From positions 232,645,605 to 232,709,604 of the forward strand of contig JAYESD010000002.1 of the NCBI GenBank assembly GCA_036927565.1: a stretch of 64,000 bases of DNA, written 5' to 3'. This document shows positions 11,664 through 22,177 of the stretch, one piece after another (the stretch's first letter is position 1; each line of letters opens with the position of its first letter). Both the position numbers and the translations under genes were made by a program. Below the pieces are notes generated by a model. That model had not been told where the DNA came from. It did no database searches and saw only the letters and a program-made list of their open reading frames with translations. This DNA comes from Tuctoria greenei. Lineage: Eukaryota; Streptophyta; Magnoliopsida; Poales; Poaceae.

Positions 11664-11693
11664 CACTACAAGGATTCCGACCTATTGCAACGA
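11664..11693 (+). repeat. CACTA left terminal inverted repeat
   Basis: CACTACAAGGATTCC matches the reverse complement of the right end with one mismatch in 15. Similarity continues more loosely to about 30 bp (five mismatches in all). Confidence 0.92.
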
Positions 11694-12895
11694 TTGTACT
11701 GCAACGAATACTAAATCGTTGCAGTAAGCCTGGCTTTTTGCCACGATTCACTAGTTCGTGGCACTAGGATCTATCGCCACGGAACACAATCGTTGCATTA
11801 GGATTTGTTGCCACGATTCACTAGTTCGTGGCATCAGGATGGTAATGCAATAAATCACAATCGTTGCATTAGGATTTGTTGCCACGAAATACTGGTTCGT
11901 GGCGTTACAGCTTTATTGCCACGGAAAACAGACGTTGCATTAGGATCTGTTGCCACGAATTACTGGTTCGTGGCGTTACAACTTTATTGCCACGGAACAC
12001 AGTCATTGCATTAGGATCTGTTGCCACGAAATACTGGTTCGTGGCGTTACAGCTTTATTGTCACAGAACACAGTTGTTGCATTAGGATCTGTTGCCACGA
12101 ATTACTGGTTAGTGGCGTTACAGCTTTATTGCCACAAACACAATCATTGCATTAGGATCTGTTGCTAAGAATCAGCAAACAGTTGCATTTGGACCGTAAT
12201 GCAATGAAACAGAATCATTGCATTAGGATGTGTTGCCACGATACTCTGGTTCGTGGCGTTACAGCTTTATTGCCACGGAACATAATCGTTGCATTAGGAT
12301 CTGCTATCACGAATTACTGGTTTGTGGTGTTATAGCTTTATTGCCACAGAACACAGTCGTTGCATTAGGATCTGTTGCCACTAAATACTGGTTCATGGCG
12401 TTACAGCTTTATTGCCACGGAACACAGTCGTTGCATTAGGATCTATTGCCACGAGTCAGCAAATAGTTGCATTTGGACCGTAATGCAACGAAACATAATC
12501 GTTGCATTAGGAAGTGTTGCCACGAAATACTGGTTCGTGGCGTTATAGCTTTATTGCCACAGAACACAATCGTTGCATTAGGATCTGTTGCCACGAATTA
12601 CTGGTTCGTGGCGTTACAGCTTTATTGCGACAGAACACAGTCGTTGCATTAGGATCTGTTGCCACGAAATACTGGTTTGTGGCATTACAGCTTTATTGCC
12701 ACGGAACACAGTCGTTGCATTAGGATCTGTTGCCACGAATCAGCAAACAGTTGCATTTGGACCGTAATGCAACGAAATAGAATCGTTGCATTAGGATGTG
12801 TTGCCACGAAATACTGGTTCGTGGCGTTACAGCTTTATTGCCACGTAACACAGTCGTTGCATTAGGATCTGTTGCCACGAATGAGCAATCAATTT
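11694..12895 (+). repeat. CACTA left subterminal array, 71-bp units
   Basis: From 11791 the block CGTTGCATTAGGATCTG returns every 71 bp with hardly any drift (11791, 11862, 11933, 12004, 12075, 12145, 12216, 12287, 12358, 12429, 12500, 12571, 12642, 12713, 12784, 12855), so about 16 units. Most units hold an 8-bp-armed palindrome, GCCACGAA-7 bp-TTCGTGGC. A variant unit with CAGCAAACAGTTGCATTTGG replaces the palindrome at 12145, 12429 and 12713, spaced exactly 284 bp (4 x 71). Subterminal motifs of this kind are the binding sites of TNPA proteins in En/Spm. Confidence 0.9.
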
Positions 12896-13686
12896 TCGCG
12901 TTCTCCTCAGCGCAGTGCTGATCAATGATGTTCATTACTTTTTGCCTCCTGACGACTCAGTGCTGGACTAACGACGCTGATGATCCGTAACATACTCAAC
13001 GATGTAAAACATCAGGTATTAACGCATCAACAAATATGAGGGGGAGAATACCAACGCGCAGATTTAAAAGTACCGCAGGTGATTTCAACGCATGCGCTGC
13101 GCGCGTCTAAGGCGCCTCGGTGACTGGCGGGCACGTAAGCTCGGTGCGCTTGGTCGCATCAGCCGCCTGTACAAATGGCTACAGCTTGAATGAAGGACGA
13201 AACCTTATGCGGCAAACAGCAACGTAACTTCCTCAGCCCCAACTCAACTCTATTTCTGTTTTGGTCGAACTAATTACCTTTGACAAATGATTTATATGGA
13301 ATTTATTAACTTCAATAAAATGTAGTACTAGATTGTATATTATAGAAATATTTTTCATGGTGAATCTAAAAGTATAATTCTTGTATTGTTAAAACAGATC
13401 AAAATTGCGTAAATCTGAAAGATAGATTTGACGAAACCTAAGACTTCCCTTTGAAAAAGTTTTATATTGTATATCCCATATATATGCTACTACTACGTAA
13501 ATTAGGGGTGGGCAAATAAACTGAGGCCGAAAAGCCGAAACCGATAAAATCGAGACCGGAACTGAAAAGACCAAAATATCGGGTATCGGGTACTTTTCGG
13601 GTAGCAAATATAAATAACTGAAAAATAGATGTCGGGTTCGGACGGATGAATTCATTGTGGAGCTACATGTCACGTACTTAATTATA
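12896..13686. other. Non-coding, between subterminal array and transposase gene
   Basis: There is no supported gene. At about 13503-13650 the text TAGGGGTGGGCAAATAAAC and following 'CCGAAA...CGGGTA' repeats resemble the end of a hAT-type MITE, but the other end was not found. The segment beside 13687 would contain the 3' untranslated part of the TNP2 gene. Confidence 0.4.
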
Positions 13687-16600
13687 CTAAAAATCATCAT
13701 CTTCGCTGTCATCCCCCCACAATGGAGCTACGTGACCATCATTGGTATATGTATCGTCGTCGTCGTCGTCTTCATTTTCTGATGCAACTCCATCTACCTC
13801 AAACCGATCACCTGACATTGTCATTATAAGAGTTGAAGCATCGCCGCTGGCTCCCTCAATGTCATTCCTAGCCCATGCTGTCGTATCCTCATTATTGATA
13901 TCATCAGTAAGCAGATCATCATGAAATGTCTCAGCCTCCATCATCTCGGTTACATTATTTTCACTGTCTCCAGGGGGCATGGCAAAAAGGTTTCGTGGCT
14001 TCGTTTTAACAACTGTAGCCCATTTAGGATGCTTCACACTTGGAACATAAAAAACTTGTTCTGCTTGGGTGCTAGAATGTAAGGCTCATACTGGAATCGA
14101 AACAGAGTATTGTCAACATCTATCATTCCGTATTGATCCTTTTTGTAGCCTCTGCTTTGGTTCTGACTGCTTCCAAAAGGCTGATTAATCCATTCACACT
14201 GAAATAACAGAACCTCTTGATTTTTTTCAAAATCAACAACAATGATTTTCTTGATTACTCCAAACCAATCATGATCAGTGCCCCGAACAACAATACCACT
14301 GTTTTGGGTCCGTAAATCTTTTTCCACATCTGCAGTTCAAAAGAAGAAGCCATTGATGAATAACCGACTAAAAAAACGTGCACGACGATCAGGTCCTCTA
14401 GATAATGCATACAGATAATCGGTTGCTTTGCCTTCTTTGTGTAATGTCGTAATCTGTACACATTAGTATAACTGGGGTTAGCGGTGACAAACCAATTTCA
14501 GAACACATATTTGTTCAATATTTAATCAAAGTGCAAACTTGCATGTACTTACTCATTTCTGAAACCAATCAACAAACTCATATCTATGGCGTTTATCAAC
14601 ATAACGAGAATGAATCTTTTTCAGCTCTTCAATATGCTCACCGAAAAGGATACAAATTAAATTAGCCATCTACAATAAGCCATATATATAGTATCCAACA
14701 TCTGAGTTATACGTTATTACTTGATCCATGGAGCGACCTCTTCAACATTAGTAATAAGATAATGCCTGATGTTATGTAGTTTCACCATAGTAAGTTGGTC
14801 CCATTTATACCCTTTTTTAGAATTATCAACTTCTGTAAATATGTTAGAATTATCAACAGAAGGTTCATTTGTAGCTGCAGCTTCATGACAATCTGGCCTA
14901 TTACACTTGGTGCTGATGTTATCCAAAAACTGACTACAAAAAGTCATACACTCTTCGGCAATGTATCCCTCAGTTATAGAACCCTCTGGGTGAGCTTTGT
15001 TACGTACATACCTCTTCAATGTACCAAGGTACCTCTCAATTGGATACATCCATCTGTAAGAAACAGGTCCACCCATCCGTGCTTCTTCGGCAAGATGGGT
15101 TAGAAGATGTACCATGATATCAAAGAAAGCGGGAGGAAACAACATGTCAAGCTTACAAATTGTTTCAGGAATTTATTTGCCCATCTTGTCCAAATCTGGT
15201 TCCGCCAATTCTTTAGAACAAATTCCAGAAAAGAATGTGCTAAACTCAATTAAAGGTGCAACAACCTTTTCAGGCAATATGTTACGTATTGCAATAGGAA
15301 GGAGCTTCTAAAATATAATATGGCAGTCATGAGTTTTTAGACCCGATACCTTACATGCTTTTATGTCCACACATCTCTTGATGTTTGAGTCATAACCATC
15401 GGGCACCTTCACATTCCCCAAAAACATGCACAAGGTGGTCTTCTCATCTTTGCCCAAAGTATATAATGTTGGTGGGAATGTGTACTTGCTCTTTATGAAC
15501 TTCAGATGTTGATCTGGCCGTATACCCATATCCTTCATATCAAGACGAGCTTGTAGACTATCTTTTGTTTTACCATCCATAGCAAGCAATGTCCCCAATA
15601 TGCTATCACAAATGTTTTTCTCAATGTGCATGACATCCAAGTTATGCCTTATTAGCAATGTCTTCCAATAAGGGAGGTCAAAAAATATACTTTTCTTCTT
15701 CCAATTATGCCATCTATTTTCCTTGGTGTGCTTTCTCTTATTATTCGTCGGTCCAAAACTCACTTGATCAAAACACTCGTATTGTTGGAGTACTTCGTCA
15801 CCAGAGAGTGATGTTGGAGCCTCTCTATTCTCTGCCTTGTTGTTGAAAGAACCTTTGTTTCGACGCCATCTGTGACCCTAAGGTAGGAAACGACGATGAC
15901 CCATGTAACAACGCTTTCATCCATATTTCAACCAGAAGGCGTCAGTGTTTATATGGCAGTATGGACATGGTAGCTTCCCTTTTGTGCTCCATCCACATAG
16001 CATTGCATATGCTGGAAAATCATTTATTGTCCACAATAAAGAAGCTCGCATGACAAATGTCTCTTTCTTTAAACTGTCATATGTTTCAATACCATCAGAC
16101 CATAATTTCAGTAGCTCATCAATCAAAGGCTGCAGATACACATCAATGTTGTTTCCAGGTGACTTTGGCCCAGGAATTATCATTGACATCACCCAATAAG
16201 ACTGCTTCATACACAACCAAGGTGGTAGATTATAAGGGATTAGAATCATAGGCCATGTACTGTAAGAAACATTCATTACTCCAAAAGGATTGAAACCATC
16301 AGATGCTAGCCCAAGTCTTATGTTGCGAGGATCAAATGAGAAATTTGGGTGAATGCTATCAAAATGCTTCCATGCTTTCGAACTGGCGGGATGGCATAAT
16401 ATTCCATCATCAGTACGACCTTCTTTGTGCCAGCGCATGTTTGATGTCGTTGATTCTCCCATATAAAACCTTTGTACACGGGGAATAAGAGGGAAGTAAC
16501 GTAGAACCTTGCGTGCTACAAGATTCTTGGATTTTCCACAAGGTAAAGCCTCTCTTGCATCCTCAGCAGTACTATTTTTCCATCTTAATTCACCACATTT

Positions 16601-17320
16601 TGGCAACTATTCAGCAGAGAATAGTCCTTCCGGAATAACACACAGTCATTGACACATGCATCGATCTTTTTGGTAGTCCAGCTCGAGGTCACGAACAACC
16701 TTCTGAAGTTTATCAAGTGTATTAGGAATGCAGTGGCCCTTTGGAAGCGCAAATGAGAATAGTTCAAGAAACATCTTACAAGTTACTTTGCTCATACCAG
16801 TTAAACACTTTATCTGGTAGAACCTGACAATGTGGGATAATTGGGTCAGCTGCGAACAACCTGGATACAACTCCTTTTTGGCATCAGTTAATAAGTCATA
16901 TAATTTCTTTGCATCCCCCGTTGGCTCCTGCTGGTTTATAGCATTTTCTTGATCATCAACATCTGGTGAAGTACCACCATGATCAGTGCCTCTAAGTAGA
17001 CTGGACAACATATTTTGCATAGCACCATCATCAGAAATTATCTCCTCATTATTTGCTGATTCCTCAGCAATATTTTCCTGAACTCGTATTTCTCCATGGT
17101 GTATCCAACAAGTATAATTTAATAACATCCCATTTCTGAGCAGGTGTAAATGAACTCCCTTGCGTGTCTTGTGGCAAATATTACGACATCTCGTGCAAGG
17201 ACAAGACATAGTTCCCCCTTCACGAGTGCCCTGAAATGCAAAATTTAAAAATGACTTCATTCCATCCTGCCACTCCCTCGTATGCCTGTCTTTTCCCATC
17301 CATGTCTTATCTTCTGACAT
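13687..17320 (-). pseudogene. TNP2-type CACTA transposase (TNPD homologue), broken
   Basis: Read leftward from ATG at 17320, the N-terminal transposase-associated domain comes first (DKTWMGKDRHTREWQDGM, CPCTRCRN, then NYTCWIHHGE). Next is the Tnp2 core (16606-15308) with GLASDGFNPFGVMNVSYSTW, PGPKSPGNNIDVYLQPLIDE, LLWTINDFPAYAMLCGWSTK, HNLDVMHIEKNICDS and GLKTHDCH. A DUF4218 domain follows (15145-14717; MLFPPAFFDIMVHLLTHL, YPIERYLGTLKRYV), then DUF4216 (14461-14034; CEWINQPFG...) and an acidic C-terminus ending DDSEDDDF at 13687. The domain order and about 1,100-codon span fit a full-length transposase. Lesions include a frame change near 16640-16650 and a stop at 15917-15919 just before the conserved YMGHRRFLP block. 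14462-14716 may be an intron. The protein would bind and cut the TIRs. Confidence 0.9.
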
Positions 17321-17429
17321 CGCTTCCTACAATTCAATCAGCCATCAGCCTATCCGTAAGAGGATAGATGTACAAGAACACATTTTGTGAGCAATTGTAC
17401 CTAGCTGTTGTTACTCCATGCGCTGTGGC

Positions 17430-17735
17430 CAGCGGATTCTCCTACAAGCGTGGCGGCCGGCGGATGCTCCTCCAAGCGTGGCGGCCGGCGGTTGGTCCTC
17501 AAGCTTGGCGGCCGGCGGATGCTCCTACAAGAGTGGCGGCCGGCGGATGCTCCTACAAGCATGGCGGCCGACGGATGCTCCTCCAAGCGTAGCGGCCGGC
17601 GGATGCTCCTCCAAGCGTTGCGGCCGGCGAATGCTCCTCCAAGCGTGGCAGCCCGCGGATGCTCCTACAAGCGTGGCAGCCGGCGGATGCTCCTAAAATC
17701 GGGGCGGCCGGTGGATGCTCCTACAAGCGCGTTGC
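17430..17735 (+). repeat. GC-rich 30-bp minisatellite next to TNP2 start
   Basis: About ten units of roughly 30 bp follow the pattern GCGTGGCGGCCGGCGGATG plus CTCCTCCAA or CTCCTACAA. The array lies about 110-415 bp upstream of the TNP2 ATG. CpG and CNG sites are dense. In maize En/Spm a GC-rich region by the transcription start controls activity through methylation; a similar role here is inference. Confidence 0.85.
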
Positions 17736-18146
17736 GGAGAGGGGGCCGACGTTGCGGGTCGAAGGGTACCATAATAAAATATTATTTTCATTTCTTATTT
17801 TCCTTCTTCATTCGGCGTGACAAAAATTTCCCGCCGCGGGCAGGCAGGACGAAAAAGCTGGGCTACTTGTTATTTGTGGGTTGAAACTGCGCTGATTCAC
17901 TTTATATTCAAGCTGGGCCTTCGCGCATTCATGACGCTTGCACAGAGCCGAAGGCCTCGAAAGGTCCGGTCCTATCACCGGGTTTTCGTGAGATCCTCAA
18001 GGGACACTGCTTCCAATGTTTGGTCTCTTCATCCTCGCCTTCTTAAACCACCCCCCCCCCCCCCATTGCTTCTAGGCTCCGACTGATTCCCATCCATGCT
18101 CCCGTGTGTTGCCTGAGAAGTCCTTTGCCTCTGTTGTCGCAGCACC

Positions 18147-18986
18147 ATGCCTCGCAACCATGTTAGACGCGAGCAGGTACCTGCTGGCTCACCATCCCTA
18201 CGCCTTCATGAGAGGCCATGCACGGTGGTCAACAACCGCCTCATGACGACGGAGTTTATCCGTTTGCGCCGCCAAGCAGCTATTCTGGGACCCAGAGGAG
18301 GTCGCAGTGAGGCGACGCCCATGGATATCACCCTGGCCATCCATCACCAACTTGAAATCCCGCATTGGGCTTTCACCGTGTCCACGTTTGGGGATGGTGA
18401 GTTCCTTGTGCGGTTCACCCGTGATGACTATCAGGAGCTCGCCATCGAGACGGCAATCATCTCCATGTCGGATGATAACCACTACTTCCGGCCATGGATC
18501 TTTGGCGTTGGTGTGCCGATCGTCGGGTGGTTCTTCCACGTGCAGGTTGTCATTGAGAACCTCCCTCTGCATGTCTGGTCTGCGGAGGGCATCAGACAGG
18601 TTCTGGGTGACGTCTTCCTCTTTGATCACTTCGATGCTTCCACTTACCACCGGGAGCGTGCTGACCTGTGCACGGTCGTTGGGTGGATGAAAGACCCAAG
18701 CCTCCTGCCTCGGGCCAAAATGGCCACCTTCTTTGCACGAAGTGATGGCCGGACCGGGAGTGACGGCGGGCCGCCGGCGGAACCTTTCAACCATGCCATA
18801 GTGGTCCGGCCTGGCGGCCTCACGACCGAGCTCATCATCCACCTGGATCACTACCTCGACTATACGCCGCCGGTCCACCCCAACTCCCCGGCCTCCTCGT
18901 CATCAGGCGACTCTTCTGACGGACACTCCTCGGTGTCCTCGAACTCTTCGGGGGACACCTTCCCGCGGCCGAAGAGATTCTACTAG
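18147..18986 (+). CDS. DUF4283-like protein, CACTA cargo
   Basis: A single uninterrupted frame encodes 279 residues, from ATG at 18147 (CCCGTGTGTTGCC leader, C-rich stretch upstream) to TAG at 18984. Residues about 45-175 follow the pattern of DUF4283-type grass proteins: HWAFTVSTFGDGEFLVRFTR, then YFRPWIFG, then VQVVIENLPLHVWSAEGIRQ and a stretch ending CTVVGWMKDPSLLPRA. The C-terminus is Ser/Pro-rich (PASSSSGDSSDGHSS) and ends PRPKRFY. DUF4283 proteins often accompany plant retroelements and captured gene fragments; biochemical role unknown. No intron is needed. The open frame suggests recent capture or constraint. Assignment to the DUF is by motif memory, moderately sure. Confidence 0.65.
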   Translation: MPRNHVRREQVPAGSPSLRLHERPCTVVNNRLMTTEFIRLRRQAAILGPRGGRSEATPMDITLAIHHQLEIPHWAFTVSTFGDGEFLVRFTRDDYQELAIETAIISMSDDNHYFRPWIFGVGVPIVGWFFHVQVVIENLPLHVWSAEGIRQVLGDVFLFDHFDASTYHRERADLCTVVGWMKDPSLLPRAKMATFFARSDGRTGSDGGPPAEPFNHAIVVRPGGLTTELIIHLDHYLDYTPPVHPNSPASSSSGDSSDGHSSVSSNSSGDTFPRPKRFY

Positions 18987-19402
18987 CGACGTGGGGAAGT
19001 GGATGAGGCGGATAAGCAGCTCTTTTAGTATGGCTACCAAAGTGTCCTAGCTCATGTGTTACGTTTCCTATGGAAACTAAAAATCCTTTACAAATCCTAT
19101 CCTTCAAAGCAGGCCTATGTTTGAGAGGATTATGACTGGATTAATTTCCGTGAAAAGATTTCCTGTTTAACATTTCGGTTGTCCTTCCTTTTTTCAAACA
19201 TTTTCTTCCTCATATTGTCTTCACTTTTTTATTTCCAGTCCTAGCTACCGGCCTGTTGCATTTTCGTGTTACTACTACTTTACAGACCGCTTTGCAGGCC
19301 CCGCTGCGGACGATCTCCTGGCAACTCCACCGGTTTGGGGACAAGGACGAATTTTGCCTTTTTGAATGACCCACATTTAATCAAGAATATTAATTAAGAA
19401 GA
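18987..19402. other. Spacer with segment duplicated at 23925-24045
   Basis: 19232-19345 (from CAGTCCTAGCTACCGGCCTG to CCGGTTTGGGGACAAGGA) is nearly identical to 23925-24045, in the same orientation. In both places it adjoins a copy of the 795-bp repeat. No gene was seen. Confidence 0.7.
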
Positions 19403-20198
19403 AGTAAATATCTTCACAGGCGGTTGGTACTTAATAACCATCAAGGAAGATTTTTATCTAAGTCGGGTATTACTTACTAACTGTCTGAGATAATGCCCGA
19501 TACTGTTCTTCAGTTTCCTTATCCCTTGCTTCTTTTTTATTTAGATTCGAATATAAATACTCAAACATGTTTAGATTCTGCAAATTGTGTCCAAATTATA
19601 TGATTCTTTCTTCTACATTTATATAAAATTAACATCTACCACCTGAACAAAAAATTTTAAAACTTGTATAGCTGACATTGTAATGTTTTGGTAAATATCA
19701 AATTAATTTCTACTCATATATTATTCACATTTGTGTATCTCGTAAAAAAAAGATCCTTCACTCAAATCTGTTTGTATGAACATATTTGTATCATTTATAC
19801 ATGTACGAATTTTGTTAATTTTTTTTAAAGCATTCCAACATGTCAAACTTCAAATTATCCATCATTCTAACTAAATGCTCATATACATATGAGACATTCA
19901 TCAAATTATGAACACACATTGATTCAAAAAAATTTACAAAAATCTGAAAAAAATCATAGAGGTTGGTATGATGAGTAAAAATGTCCACTGAAAAAATAAA
20001 TGAAAAAGGCATTATATTCATCAAGATAGAAAAATGAAAAATATCATTTGTTATATGTTTTTTATGTTCTGACCAATTTCAAAAGATTTATGAAGTGAAA
20101 TTTAATGGTAACCTTTACTTATCAATAATATTACAAGAAAGTGGAATTTTGCATTTTTAAATGACCCACATTTAATCAAGAATATTAATTAAGAAGAA
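19403..20198 (+). repeat. AT-rich 795-bp repeat R, copy 1
   Basis: The copy starts AGTAAATATCTTCACAGGCG and ends where the same words return at 20199. It includes the marker stretches CTTATCCCTTGCTTC, ATGTTTAGATTCTGC and CATGTCAAACTTCAAATTATC. Motif GGCGGTTGGTACTTAATAACC and its partial inverse TTACTTACC/AACYG sit at the unit start and form a hairpin. No coding potential was seen. Confidence 0.85.
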
Positions 20199-20570
20199 GT
20201 AAATATCTTCACAGGCGGTTGGTACTTAATAACCGTCAACGAAGATTTTTATCTCAGTCGGGTGTTACTTACCAACCGCCTGAGATAATCTTCTTCTTAG
20301 ACGAGTTTGAATTACCAACCGCCTAAGATAATTACCTTATGATACCCGAGTCTGAGGAACACGATGAAAACACTACACATTCATTCATTCACACAGTTGA
20401 AGAACACACAAGATACTCATTCATTAACAATATTCAATCATGCATCTCACAAAAGAACACAAGATACACAAGTAATATTCAGTCACATAGATGAACAAAG
20501 ATAGATTTCATTCATTAACAATATTTACAAAACAGAAGCAACTAAAAACGACAAAAAAAACTAATTTTTA
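20199..20570 (+). repeat. Duplicated flank S, copy 1
   Basis: It contains the GGCGGTTGGTA/TACCAACCGCC inverted motifs, then TGATACCCGAGTCTGAGG and an ATTCATTC-rich stretch to GAAGCAACTAAAAACGAC. It matches 26462-26820 closely. In the second copy the sequence then enters the 3' end of RLD-core gene B1, but here it runs into unrelated DNA. Confidence 0.8.
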
Positions 20571-20967
20571 GGATTCAAACCGCACATTAGTCAACACATA
20601 AACTTTACCCTAACACCCTTCATAAATACATATCCTCCCACTTTCCATTCAATGCCAGCAAGTTGCTACGGCAACAAAGGACAGTAGTTGAAAATGTGCA
20701 GAGCACACAGCTGACATGACCATACAGTGAAAGTAAAGTTGAGCTGGGACAAAAAAAAATTGGCTGGAAATAACTGCCCACACACCACCATCCCTCTTCT
20801 CCGTGCATACTAAAAATCATCGGGCGTCTCATCGTCTTCTCCGCGCGTACTAATAAAGAGTAGTAAGACGACACACCATCCTCTACTCCGCCACACACAC
20901 CATCCTCTTCTCCGCGCCTACTCTTCGTCTCCGCCGTGCGCGCCCTCATTGGTTCCCTTCGAAGCCC
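20571..20967. other. Upstream region of the F-box-like gene
   Basis: No gene is supported. CATCGTCTTCTCCGCGCG-type pyrimidine-rich blocks repeat three times before the ATG (20820-20945), and a GTACTAATAAAGAG sequence lies near 20850. It may hold the promoter and leader of the following gene, but no convincing TATA box was seen. Confidence 0.4.
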
Positions 20968-21771
20968 ATGGAGTTCCCCTTGCCGCATGATATTGCGGTC
21001 CTGATCACGGGGTGGGTCGCTGCAACCTCCACCCAGCCCATGGACGACCTCTCTAGTCTGCGCGCCACCTGCAAGGCCATGCACGCGGCGTGCCGTGATC
21101 CCACCGTGGGCAGGCGCGTGGCGCTGGAGCGGGAGAGCAGCTGGGAGTGGTTCCAACGGCATGGGAACGGGAGCTACGACGCCCTCGTGGAGCGCCTGGC
21201 CAACATGGGAAACCCTCATGCGTGCTACTTCACCGGGTTCGACCTCGTCTTCAACTACGGCAGCGCACAGGCGCAACGGGGCACCCAGTTCCTTGCCCGG
21301 GCAGCCCCGAATGGCCACAAGGTGGCGGCCTATGTCCTCGCCATGCTCCACTATGACCCCGACCGCGGGGACTGCGACACCCTCGAGTATATCCGGCGGG
21401 TCGAAGGCGAGGTCCACGTCAGCGACAATGCGGCTGGGTCCGTCGCGATGAAGAGGACCAACACGGAGTGCTGCCGGTGTCGGAATCAAGCAATGCAGAG
21501 GCTCGACGTTTTCGTGAGCTGGAGGTTTCTGCGTAGGCCTCCTCTGGGACCGCCGCCAGTGGCGCTGCCCAAAATTGACAATTACTTTTGCCGCTGCCCA
21601 ATAGGGGGGAACCAGGGGCTTGCCCGCTGCAGCCGGCGAGGGTGGTATGAGTGGACCGTCTTCTGTACTGAGAACTGTAGGATTGAGCGCGAGTATGACC
21701 TGTTCCACCATAACGTATTACACTCTATGGATTATATTCCCTTCATTCCCTTTTGGATGTGCTACCCCTAG
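20968..21771 (+). CDS. F-box-like protein (At2g35280-like type), CACTA cargo
   Basis: The 267-residue open frame is intronless. The start MEFPLPHDIAVLITGWVAAT, followed by DLSSLRATCKAMHAACRDP, has the F-box layout LPxDxxxxIxxxVAxxSxxDLxxLRxxCKxxxxxxxxP. The middle part (ERLANMGNPHACYFTGFDLV, then APNGHKVAAYVLAMLHYD) matches the Sel1/TPR-like segment of plant F-box proteins of the At2g35280 type. A Cys-rich tail (CCRCRN, FCRCP, CTENC) follows. Such proteins act as substrate receptors of SCF ubiquitin ligases. The short start-to-stop open frame, GC-rich inside an AT-rich surround, suggests a captured host gene. A 363-aa frame on the opposite strand is a shadow. Confidence 0.72.
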   Translation: MEFPLPHDIAVLITGWVAATSTQPMDDLSSLRATCKAMHAACRDPTVGRRVALERESSWEWFQRHGNGSYDALVERLANMGNPHACYFTGFDLVFNYGSAQAQRGTQFLARAAPNGHKVAAYVLAMLHYDPDRGDCDTLEYIRRVEGEVHVSDNAAGSVAMKRTNTECCRCRNQAMQRLDVFVSWRFLRRPPLGPPPVALPKIDNYFCRCPIGGNQGLARCSRRGWYEWTVFCTENCRIEREYDLFHHNVLHSMDYIPFIPFWMCYP

Positions 21772-22177
21772 TTCTCCCAACGCCAATGAAAAGTGAACAA
21801 AGGGAGAACTGTATATAAAATGGACTTGTATAAGGCATGTTGATGTGTTTCTCCTATATATGCATGCTCGTCTCTGATGAATGTTGCACTTGTTGTGTTT
21901 CCCCTATGCGCGCTCGTCTTTTGTTTAGTCCCATTTGCATCAAAGAAAACAACATGACAAAACGTGAACAGAAAAATTTAAAAAAAAAAAACAAGAGAAA
22001 CACAACATCACGACTGGAGATGTTTTTCGATTCACGCATGAAGTGGGATAAAGGTTAAAACTTGGCATCGTTAAAGGAGATGTTTTTCGATAAAAGGAGA
22101 ATTTTTCGATAATACATCAGACACATTGTTCATGAACATAAAAGACATATTACATTAACATACTACCAACACATATA
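21772..22177. other. Intergenic; 3' flanks of the F-box-like gene and RLD gene A1
   Basis: No gene is supported. ATTTTTCGATAA/ATGTTTTTCGATAAAAGGAG direct repeats lie at 22020-22115, and TTCATGAACATAAA at 22131. The inverse of both blocks occurs after gene A2 (33835-33905), so this is part of an inverted duplication. Confidence 0.5.

Noticed and set aside
11805..12865. Series of 60-70 aa frames with repeating CCHE.LVRGVTALL peptides
   Set aside because: They are translations of the 71-bp subterminal units, and the period is not a multiple of three. The array is non-coding.
11791..12895. CRISPR-like regular repeats
   Set aside because: The units are contiguous tandem repeats with no unique spacers. 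The context is a plant CACTA element with TIRs and a transposase.
13503..13650. Complete hAT MITE
   Set aside because: Only one end (TAGGGGTGGGCAAAT) resembles a hAT terminus. The inverted partner and 8-bp duplication were not seen.
17418..17884. Arg/Ala-rich frames of 90-158 aa over the GC minisatellite
   Set aside because: They are open only because the 30-bp unit is a multiple of three without stops. There is no conserved start and no domain.
18644..18878. Minus-strand frames inside the DUF4283-like gene
   Set aside because: They are antisense shadows of a GC-rich gene.
20620..21711. 363-aa open frame on the minus strand
   Set aside because: It is the antisense shadow of the F-box-like gene. 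GC-rich codons on the + strand leave the opposite strand open, and no motif is recognisable.
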